Shown here piece after piece: positions 11,637 through 20,579 of a stretch of 64,000 nucleotides of DNA. This DNA comes from Nereocystis luetkeana (Eukaryota; Sar; Phaeophyceae; Laminariales; Laminariaceae), in assembly GCA_031213475.1 (NCBI GenBank), contig JARUPZ010000036.1, forward strand, positions 2,604,001-2,668,000, given 5' to 3'. Position 1 is the first letter of the stretch. Every line of letters starts with the position of its first letter. The notes under the pieces were generated by a model. It was not told where the DNA came from. It did not search any database and worked only from the letters and a program-made list of their open reading frames with translations. The translations under genes were made by a program, and so were the position numbers.

Positions 11637-11823
11637 TTGGGCTGTGGCCGAAATCAGCTACATACTAAAGCCAAGTAACAAACGCGCGATTTATCTTGAA
11701 AATCCATATTGTTTTGTTTTTGGAGTCTGAACATCGAGCGTGTGGTCTCCAACATCTGAACTGTTTTTGGTTTACTGTATTGCGGGGGAGCGAATGTATC
11801 GTTAGTAAAAATAGGCAACTACA
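11637..11823 (+). repeat. R4, copy 2, abutting the 1.12-kb array
   Basis: Ends AATAGGCAACTACAAG exactly where the first tandem unit begins, so R4 marks the left boundary of the array. Confidence 0.75.
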
Positions 11824-14800
11824 AGGCGCTTCGCTCCGCGGGCGGCCTACGCCGCCCGCTACGCTCGCTCAGGAAGGAAAAAAGTACATCAAATTATGCG
11901 AAGCGAACAGAGGTCCACGATTGAGTTTAGTTTTTTCAAGGATCGTAATTAATTGCAAACCGGCGACTTGATAATGCCAAGAGTCCCGCCGCCATGCTTC
12001 AGGAAAAAACAGCTCCGACGTCAGCTAGGATGCCACATATACGCTTCGCGTCGCGGATGTCGTACGTACGTACATACCCCAGGTAGAGTACTACTGTCTG
12101 TACTTATTTTCTTCTTTCGATATGCTCTATGTCTGTACAGTATGTACGAAGAAAACGAAAGCACAGCACGGCACAGCAGCAAACATTATGAAAATGAAAC
12201 CGCAAACTCGGAAAGGAAAAAAAATCCCCGTCCCCTCTCGTGTAATATTTTTCTGCCTTATTGGAACCATATACACCCGGTCGAAAAGAAGAAAAGAAAC
12301 AAATCGCACAGAAGAGTTTCTCTCTCAGCCTCGTACGCCGCCCGCCCCTCTCGCGACCACCTCGCTACCGATTCGGTCCGGGTAAAGCTTTTATCACTCT
12401 CTGCCACAATTAGCCACGTCGCCCACCCCGCGTGAAGCCCGGTGCTCACCGTGGCTGTCGTTCGCCAGCTCGATAGCGTTCGTGTTCAAACTGCATGCCT
12501 TCCTCTTTCAACTTTAGCGTGGTCGCAAACATAAGCACCGCTTGAACATTATCTTGCCCTCCCGAACGACCTTCATAACTCGTACATACTCTATCAACAA
12601 TCATAAATCGAAGCCAGACAAAGCCCGTTCATGCATCCCTCGTGTCTCGAGGCAGACGCGACGCCTAGGCACGAAAGCGGCGACCGCGCTCTTTGCAACC
12701 CCCCCTCTACCTGCCAGCACCCGCTGACACCCGCGACGGTGCCGGGTCCTCCCGCGATGCCGTGCTCGGAGAACACGCACGCAAACGAAACGAAAGAAGA
12801 AAATAGGAAGGAAGGACCGAGAAAACAAAGAACTGCTGGAAAGGTCCGGCAAGTAATGAAATGAGGCGGTTTGGAAGTGGGAGCTCTGAGAGGCCAGGGA
12901 TGCACCAACCGAGCACGCTCAGGGGTTGTGATCTAAGTGTTTCAAGGTGCTTCGCTCCGCGGGCGGCCTACGCCGCCCGCTACGCTCGCTCAGGAAGGAA
13001 AAAAGTACATCAAATTATGCGAAGCGAACAGAGGTCCACGATTGAGTTTAGTTTTTTCAAGGATCGTAATTGCAAACCGGCGACTTGATAATGCCAAGAG
13101 TCCCGCCGCCATGCTTCAGGGGAAAACAGCTCCGACGTCAGCTAGGATGCCACATATACGCTTCGCGTCGCGGATGTCGTACGTACGTACATACACCCCA
13201 GGTGGGGTACTACTGTCTGTACTTATTTTCTTCTTTCGATATGCTCTATGTCTGTACAGTATGTACGAAGAAAGCGAAAGCACAGCACGGCACAGCAGCA
13301 AACATTATGAAAATGAAACCGCAAACTCGGAAAGGAAAAAAAATCCCCGTCCCCTCTCGTGTAATATTTTTCTGCCTGATTGGAACACCTTACACCCGGT
13401 GGAAAAGAAGAAAAGAAACAAATCGCACAGAAGAGCTTCTCTCTCAGCCTCGTACGCCGCCCGCCCCTCTCGCGACCACCTCGCTACCGATTCGGTCCGG
13501 GTAAAGCTTTTATCACTCTCTGCCACAATCAGCCACGTCGCCCACCCCGCGTGAAGCCCGGTGCTCACCGTGGCTGTCGTTCGCCAGCTCGATAACGTTG
13601 GTGTTCAAACTGCATGCCTTCCTCTTTCAACTTTAGCGTGGTCGCAAACATAAGCACCGCTTGAACATTATCTTGCCCTCCCGAACGACCTTTATTAACT
13701 CGTACATACTCTATCAACAATCATAAATCGAAGCCAGACAAAGCCCGTTCATGCATCCCTCGTATCTCGAGGCACACGCGACGCCTAGGCACGGAAGCGG
13801 CGACCGCGCTCTTTGCAACCCCCCCTCTACCTGCCAGCACCCGCTGACACCCGCGACAGTGCCGGGTCCTCCCGCGATGCCGTGCTCGGAGAACACGCAC
13901 GTATACGAAACGAAAGAAGAAAATAGGAAGGAAGGACCGAGAAAACAAAGAACTGCTGGAAAGGTCCGGCAAGTAATGAAATGAGGCGGTTTGGAAGTGG
14001 GAGCTCTGAGAGGCCAGGGATGCACCAACCGAGCACGCTCAGGGGTTGTGATCTAAGTGTTTCAAGGTGCTTCGCTCCGCGGGCGGCCTACGCCGCCCGC
14101 TACGCTCGCTCAGGAAGGAAAAAAGTACATCAAATTATGCGAAGCGAACAGAGGTCCACGATTGAGTTTAGTTTTTTCAAGGATCGTAATTGCAAACCGG
14201 CGACTTGATAATGCCAAGAGTCCCGCCGCCATGCTTCAGGGGAAAACAGCTCCGACGTCAGCTAGGATGCCACATATACGCTTCGCGTCGCGGATGTCGT
14301 ACGTACGTACATACACCCCAGGTGGGGTACTACTGTCTGTACTTATTTTCTTCTTTCGATATGCTCTATGTCTGTACTGTATGTACGAAGAAAGCGAAAG
14401 CACAGCACGGCACAGCAGCAAACATTATGAAAATGAAACCGCAAACTCGGAAAGGAAAAAAAATCCCCGTCCCCTCTCGTGTAATATTTTTCTGCCTGAT
14501 TGGAACACCTTACACCCGGTCGAAAAGAAGAAAAGAAACAAATCGCACAGAAGAGCTTCTCTCTCAGCCTCGTACGCCGCCCGCCCCTCTCGCGACCACC
14601 TCGCTACCGATTCGGTCCGGGTAAAGCTTTTATCACTCTCTGCCACAATCAGCCACGTCGCCCACCCCGCGTGAAGCCCGGTGCTCACCGTGGCTGTCGT
14701 TCGCCAGCTTGATAACGTTGGTGTTCAAACTGCATGCCTTCCTCTTTCAGCTTTAGCGTGGTCGCAAACATAAGCACCGCTTGAATATTATCTTGCCCTC

Positions 14801-15178
14801 CCGAACGACCTTTATTAACTCGTACATACTCTATCAACAATCATAAATCGAAGCCAGACAAAGCCCGTTCATGCATCCCTCGTATCTCGAGGCACACGCG
14901 ACGCCTAGGCACGAAAGCGGCGACCGCGCTCTTTGCAACCCCCCCTCTACCTGCCAGCACCCGCTGACACCCGCGACAGTGCCGGGTCCTCCCGCGATGC
15001 CGTGCTCGGAGAACACGCACGCAAACGAAACGAAAGAAGAAAATAGGAAGGAAGGACCGAGAAAACAAAGAACTGCTGGAAAGGTCCGGCAAGTAATGAA
15101 AGGAGGCGGCTTGGAAGTGGGAGCTCTGAGAGGCCAGGGATGCACCAACCGAGCACGCTCAGGGGTTGTGATCTAAGT
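11822..15178. repeat. 1.12-kb direct tandem repeat, three copies
   Basis: Three head-to-tail units start at 11822, 12943 and 14063, with periods of 1121 and 1120. They differ by few substitutions; copy 1 has an extra TAAT near 11950. Each unit begins with a GC-rich region holding a perfect 9-base-arm hairpin (GCGGGCGGC-CTAC-GCCGCCCGC), then TACGCTCGCTCAGGA. The third copy stops at 15178, just short of a full period. ORFs of 140-205 codons recur in each copy but resemble no known protein and overlap on both strands. The near identity implies recent amplification or ongoing homogenisation. Confidence 0.95.
11844..11849. other. Hairpin at start of tandem-repeat unit 1 (approximate centre)
   Basis: The 22-base perfect hairpin GCGGGCGGC/GCCGCCCGC with loop CTAC sits about 10 bases inside each 1.12-kb unit; equivalent positions are near 12966 and 14086. 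All three copies are identical there. Confidence 0.8.
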
Positions 15179-15734
15179 ATGCAGTTCTATATAGGCTTTT
15201 GCATAGGTTTTTGTGTCTACCGTAGGTCCAATTTCACATGCCCCCCCGTACGTAATAGGGTACACCTGCTACCTGGTAGGTACCGCGGGCTCCACTTATT
15301 AATGGTTTCACTCTCTTGTATGAACGGTAGTATGTAGTGGTGCTGTTTCTTCATCTCGTTCTTTATAAGTATCTATCTGCCACATCTCCCGAGCAAGATT
15401 CGAAAACAATACAACAAACGACCAGTTAGTTCCGGTGAATCGCGCGTCATACCCGCGGGGACTAACCGTTTTTTTCCCCTGGTTGGGTGGGGGGGGGGGG
15501 TCCTGTTGATTAGGCAGGCGTTTATCCTCCAGGGATTGATCGTTTGCCATGTCTCCTGGTCGGGGTTTACATTATTTCGGGAGATGTTTTTCTCCGGGGA
15601 TGTACCATTTATTTGCTGTCTCCTGGTCTGCTCGGCTTTAATCCAGGACGGGGATGTGCAACGATTTTCGCCACAGACGTCCGAGCTCAATCTCGATCTT
15701 GTACGGAGCACACAGACCACCCCCACCCCAGCCG

Positions 15735-15795
15735 TAACACTCACCCTAACCCTGACCCTAACCCTAACCCGAAGCCTAACCCCGACCTTTCGGGG
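15735..15795 (+). repeat. Interstitial telomere-like CCCTAA tract
   Basis: Contains ACCCTAACCCTGACCCTAAC followed by degenerate CCCGAAGCCTAACCCC, about five to seven units of the TTAGGG-type telomere repeat read on this strand. It lies 560 bases beyond the 1.12-kb tandem array and is flanked on both sides by ordinary sequence, so it is internal rather than a chromosome end. Confidence 0.8.
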
Positions 15796-15980
15796 AGGGG
15801 AAGTCGGGGTCGACAGGGGCGGTCACCCGGCTCCGCCACGTGCCTCGGTGGCGTTCTTCCTAAAACCCCCCGCGCGGCCGATCGGCCATCCTCTACCAAT
15901 CGCGCAAGGTTACGTCAAGAAAAGATTCGTTGCATCCTGCATCTGGGGCGAGCCCCGCTGTTCGGAGTTTTCCTTCAGGG
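15795..15980. repeat. Block similar to 23150-23330
   Basis: GGTCGACAGGGGCGGTCACC here and GGTCGGCAGGGGCAGTTACG at 23173, each followed by GGC-TCGC/CCGC and GGTGGCGTT or GGTAGCGTT. Both follow a CCCTAA-containing stretch. Confidence 0.5.
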
Positions 15981-16084
15981 ATGGGCCGTTTGTTTCCATT
16001 TTGGGACCTTGCATCATGCCAGTAGGTGTGTTTTCACCGGAAATTGTCCGAATGGTTTTCGGTGCTGATGTTTCCGCTATTTCC

Positions 16085-16255
16085 ATAATTTAATATATAT
16101 TTTCCTGATATTTTTTTTCAAATATTTTGAAGTTTAACAAATTTGTTTGTTCGTGCTTCTGGAGAATTTCACGAATGAATACTGACATAACGCCTCCGTA
16201 TATTGATAAATAATTATGGAAAAAACGCTCCCCGATAAATAAGAATGAGTTTAGC
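16085..16255 (-). mobile_element. MITE-D degraded fragment
   Basis: CTGGAGAATTTCACGAATGA, ACGCCTCCGTATATTGA and CCCCGATAAATAAGAATGAG match the family's left end in inverted form. Confidence 0.6.
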
Positions 16256-16311
16256 ATGTGAGCAAATCTCAGAGGATGAAGGACATCGGAGCCTGCAGCA
16301 GTAAATAGTAG

Positions 16312-16421
16312 TATTACGGGGGACCATAGTTAATAGGACCAAATATTGTTAGTAAATATGATTAAATATATAGGTTTTTATGTATACCACAGGTCCTATT
16401 AACTATGGTCCCCCGTAATAG
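16312..16421 (-). mobile_element. MITE-A, full copy
   Basis: Intact terminal repeats and TA on both sides; first of six copies within 870 bases. Confidence 0.9.
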
Positions 16422-16565
16422 TGGTGGTGATGAGATGCATGCGTGAGAAATGGTGGAGCAGGCCCGCGCGCTCTCTCGGCCAGCTACTCGAACCCTCCTG
16501 GTTCTTCGTTCGCTACAACAATATCTTCGGCAGGCAGTAAGTAGCAACCTGTGAACATTATTATT

Positions 16566-16673
16566 ATTACGCGGGACCATAGTTAACAGGACCAAATATT
16601 GTTAGTAAAAATGGATAAACATATAGGTTTTTATGTGTACCATAGGTCCTGTTAACTATGGTCCCCCGTATTA
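16566..16673 (-). mobile_element. MITE-A, full copy
   Basis: Intact except for ACGCGGGACC at the left tip and a changed right flank. Confidence 0.88.
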
Positions 16674-16737
16674 ATTAGAAGAAATCCTCCGAGGTCGCTC
16701 AAACCAAAGCGTGGTGGTAGTTGTGACAAATCTATGT

Positions 16738-16847
16738 TATTACGGGGGACCATAGTTAACAGGACCTATGGCATACATAAAAACCAGTATGTTTAACCAT
16801 TTTTACTGACAAAATTTGGTCCTGTTAACTATGGCCCCCCGTAATAG
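16738..16847 (+). mobile_element. MITE-A, full copy
   Basis: Intact, TA-flanked; lies 20 bases before the next copy. Confidence 0.9.
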
Positions 16848-16868
16848 TCGAACCGCAACATAATGCCC

Positions 16869-16976
16869 CTATTACGGGGGACCATAGTTAATAGGACCTA
16901 TGGTATACATACAAACCTATATATTTCACCATTTTTACTAACAATATTTGGTCCTCTTAACTATGGTCCCCCGTAA
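16869..16976 (+). mobile_element. MITE-A, full copy
   Basis: Intact, immediately followed by an oppositely oriented copy that shares the TA between them. Confidence 0.9.
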
Positions 16977-17068
16977 TATTACGGGGGGCCATAGTTAAGA
17001 GGACCAAATATTGTTTGTAAAAATGTTTAAACATATAGGTTTTTATGTCTATCCTAGGTCCTGTTAAC
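16977..17068 (-). mobile_element. MITE-A, 3'-truncated copy
   Basis: Lacks about the last 15 bases of the right terminal repeat; the next copy begins exactly at the break, suggesting insertion of one copy into the end of another. Confidence 0.85.
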
Positions 17069-17179
17069 CTATTACGGGGGGCCATAGTTAACAGGACCAA
17101 ATTTTGTCAGTAAAAATGGTTAAACATACTGGTTTTTATGTATACCATAGGTCCTGTTAACTACGGTCCCACGTAATAG
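17069..17179 (-). mobile_element. MITE-A, full copy
   Basis: Last of the cluster; right end ACGGTCCCACGTAATA carries one substitution. Confidence 0.88.
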
Positions 17180-17305
17180 GTATAATGTCGCGCCGCTGAG
17201 TGAGTGCGAGCAGTGCGGTGCCACACTGCTTGCTGTCTACCGTCGCTGCGCTATACTGCTGCTAAGCAGCTGTGCTCGGCTGCTGGAACATGAACCGAGC
17301 GGAGG

Positions 17306-17574
17306 CGTTCTGCGATAGAGCTGGTTCTCACACCCTAATTTTTCTGAGGCTCCTCCCTTTTTTAGGAGTTCCACGCTGACAGTAAGTCACCCGAAAACTG
17401 CCTTTTTTAGCAAAAAAAAATCAAATTGCATCCCCGTGATTAATCCCACGGCCCGAGTATACAGAAACGACCTTTTCGAAACACGATTGGCATTCTTCTG
17501 ACGATTTTGGGTGAAGGAGCCCCGTCATTCAGAAGGCATTTCAGCGGAAATGTGGTGCCTATATCGTAAAACGC
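17306..17574 (+). mobile_element. MITE-C, full copy
   Basis: Tips GCGTTCTGCGATAGAG and CTATATCGTAAAACGC. Inside lie a GAGGCTCCTC...AGGAG palindrome, CCGAAAACTG, TCAAATTGCATCC and ACGATTTTGGGTGAAGGAGC. Some inserted bases (GACAGTAAGT) lengthen it. Confidence 0.88.
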
Positions 17575-17938
17575 GCGAGCGTAGCCGATGCTCTGTGTCC
17601 GGCTACAATAATAACAGTTTCGATGGGCGTTGATCAGATTTAGGTGTTCACCGCCCATAGATTTAACCCCCCTCTTCATGGAAGTCTTTCGCCCAACAGC
17701 CGTTGCAACTCATGGCAAACGTCTGCGACAGTAAGTCAAGAAACGCATACATAATTTTATAGCATACTATACAGGCGGTAACTCCAGCCAGCGCCTTCCC
17801 GGTAATCAACACAACGCCGTCGCAACTAGCGTCCTGCCCGGTATTGACGCCAACTTGGCATCCAGGCTCGACGTATTATTTTTTGTACCGTCATAATAAG
17901 CTGTTGTAATCTTAATTACAGTGGTATCATTTGTTTTG

Positions 17939-18160
17939 TTATGGGTTCTTATCTAGTTTCTCCGCCAAAGTCCAACCGTTTTCAGCGTTTGCTTGCTGTT
18001 TTTTCGTATTCGCATTCATCTGATTGGCTAAACTTCTTACGTACGTACAAAACTCACATTCTCTCATTCTTCCGAGAATACCCTGCGTTTCGTATTTTTT
18101 TTTTGCATCGCAAACACCGCATCTTACGGACGAGTGAACAGCGGAGAGCGCCTCGAACAT
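17939..18160 (-). CDS. Small ORF with CxxC...CxxC spacing, hypothetical
   Basis: An ATG-initiated ORF of 73 codons carries CGVC and CEFC about 20 residues apart, followed by a polar Asn/Lys/Gln-rich tail ending LAEKLDKNP. The spacing resembles a zinc ribbon, but nothing else identifies a family. The opposite strand holds an overlapping ORF (17941-18267) of similar credibility, and no promoter or splice context supports either. It could be a gene, an exon, or chance. Confidence 0.2.
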   Translation of the reverse strand: MFEALSAVHSSVRCGVCDAKKKYETQGILGRMRECEFCTYVRSLANQMNANTKKQQANAENGWTLAEKLDKNP

Positions 18161-18269
18161 TATTGGAGGTGTTGACCGCACGGGTACACGAGTGTGCAGT
18201 TCTGGTTTTGGGCTGCAGGGGAGATGGCTCTGATGCGATCGTCAGCATTTTCACCGACCAATCTTGATT

Positions 18270-20450
18270 GCGGCAACACTGCTGAAAGAACGTGATCTTT
18301 GTCTTTTCTTGTTGTTTTCGAAGCTCCTCTTGGGCGGCCTCATTATATATTTTCTGTTGGGTAGTGGTATTGACCGCTTCTGCTTTTTATGGAAACGTTT
18401 CCCATCCTGTTGCCCTTTGAGAGCCATGTTTCTTACACCTTAAAAGCCTCTCCTTCTTTACGGAATATTTCCTTAAAATAAATGCACCCTCCCGCTACTT
18501 ACTGTTGCACTCGTAGCTTTTACCGGGTACGTACGTGCCATCAGGTAGGCCTGTCCCAGGTACGCATGCATCTATGTCTTTGCAACTTACATGTACTTAC
18601 ATTCATTTTGTACGTACCTCGTGATATATAATATGCTGGTAGGTAGGGCTGTGAACAGAAAACGAAAAAGTTTATGTCTCGGCCGGGCTTTCGTTTTTTT
18701 TTCTTCACGGGAGTGTCGACCGGTTTCCGTCGTTTTTTTGTTCAACTACCTACTGGCAACAAACGAAACCGGAAAAAAATGGAGAACAAAGAAAACAGTC
18801 CTCCCATCGATGACCTACCACAGAAGAAGCAGTACGCCATTGTAATTCAACCCTTCTTGGATCGGCGGTCGACGGTCCTGCGGGCGCATTGCGTTGGTCA
18901 GCATTCACGCATTCTTTCAACGTTTCCGTTGATAATTATTAAGAGATAACCCGGGGAGCCAAGTAAGTGGCAAATTGGTGGCCGCTCATGCGTCGCAGCT
19001 GAGGTGAGGTGCCTCAGCACAATAATGAAAGGGGCAGTGAGTTGGTTGTAAAATGAAAAGAGGGATCCGATACTGTACGGCAAGTAAGTGACCATGCCAT
19101 TGAACGGGGCACTATTTCCGACGGAAATTATTGATAATGGCGTAGCCTATCGAGTAAACGCCCCCCCACTGGAAAAAACCAAAAAAAAAACACAGTCCAC
19201 GTAATGAACGCCCCCCCCCCCCCCCCCCCGCCCCCACCCCTCCCAAGTTGGGGCAAAAGCGCCGAGGCAAAGCGGGGGCAACCCACTTGGCGCGAGAATA
19301 AGGAAGGCGTTTCTGAGGCAGGCAGGCAAGGAAGGAGGGGGTTGTTTTACGTGGGGATGTCGACACACACAACATGGTCAGTCAGGTAGGTGCGTGTGTT
19401 GCGCAACAACAGAAAATACATATTCAGCCGAGAGTGAGTGGGGAACTACATAGAATAGGAAGTATGTATGTTTTCAACACCTTTCGCCTTTCTAACATGG
19501 AGTCATCACTCAGAACCTCGAACGAGTACCGCAACGGCACCCAGTAAACGCCCCGCCCAAAGTAGCCGCGCTCAACTTCGTGAAAATTTAGCTTAATCCG
19601 GAGTAGGCGCCCCGCCCCCTATTCCAACCTATTCCATCACATTGTACAATGCGATAAACGCCCCGGCCACGTAATAAACGGCCCGGATCCCCTTTTAGCG
19701 CTCGCACATCAACATCATTACGGTGTAGTTGATCGTAAGTTTTACCTGGTACGATTTACGGTGATAAAAACCAGGTACATGAATGATGCCTAGATAGATG
19801 CCTCTCGACGAAGCACACGACTTCATCGTCCTCTGCGCGCATCGAGGCTCATTTCTCGACACGAAGTGGACCTGTTCGGATGCTTCTTCCGCTTCCGTTT
19901 CCGCCTGCCCCGAACTCGCCCGGCTCAGGCCTGTCTGGTGGCCTGTTTTGTAATCTAGGGCTGGTGCGTCCGGCGAAAGCGTACCAGAGTATGCAAACAA
20001 ACGTCAACTCGTCGGCATTTTGAAGCGGTGTTACGGTTGGTCATTGGCCAAGTACATAGAAGTACCTGATTTCTCGTAGTAGTGTACGGAGTGCTGCTGC
20101 GGCTGCGTTTGCAATTTGGTTGTGCACTGTGCTGCTGCGGGGAAGGGGTGGGTGCAAAGGCCCGAAAAGCGCACTGCTGTGGTATGGAAATCAAAATCAC
20201 TTACTTGGCTCCTGTGTCGCCCAGAGTTAACAGGCCTTACACAGCTACACGAAACCAAGAAACATCCACTCCAGCAACATTGCTGCTGTCGCTGTTGATG
20301 CGTTCGTTGTTGCTGTTTTCCGTCTCCCGCTTGTCGAATGCATCCTCGTATATGTTCGTTGAGCTCGACATCGTAGGTTCCAGCGCGAGATGTCCGGGGC
20401 AAGGCACGTCTTTGTGTGTATGTCCGGTGGGTGCCCCGAACAGAAAAAAA
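18270..20450. other. No gene recognised
   Basis: Short ORFs on both strands without motifs; contains the AACGCCCC motif cluster listed separately. Confidence 0.5.
19140..19690 (+). repeat. Cluster of a GTAATAAACGCCCC-type motif
   Basis: At least six scattered variants: GAGTAAACGCCCCCCC, GTAATGAACGCCCC, CAGTAAACGCCCCGCCC, GAGTAGGCGCCCCGCCCC, GATAAACGCCCCGGCCAC and GTAATAAACGGCCCGG. One has expanded into a 19-base C run. Confidence 0.55.
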
Positions 20451-20454
20451 AACA

Positions 20455-20575
20455 CTATTACGGGGGGACCATAGTAAATAAATAGGACTTAACTTACGGT
20501 ATGCACAAATACCTATACATTTCCCTATTTTTACAAACAATGTTGGGTTCTGTTTACTACGGTTCCCCGCAATAA
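20455..20575 (+). mobile_element. MITE-A, diverged copy
   Basis: Both terminal repeats recognisable, TA-flanked, right tip CCCCGCAATA. Confidence 0.85.
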
Positions 20576-20579
20576 TACC

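Noticed and set aside
12937-14674. 205-codon ORFs conserved in tandem copies 2 and 3
   Set aside because: Conservation is explained by near-identical DNA. The copy-1 frame is altered by an indel, antisense frames are equally open, and no domain is visible.
15735-15795. Chromosome end
   Set aside because: Only a few degenerate units, with ordinary sequence and MITEs continuing for tens of kb on both sides.
16312-17179. CRISPR array
   Set aside because: Regular-looking repeats are MITE copies with inverted tips and mixed orientation, in a spliceosomal-intron genome; no uniform spacers or cas genes.
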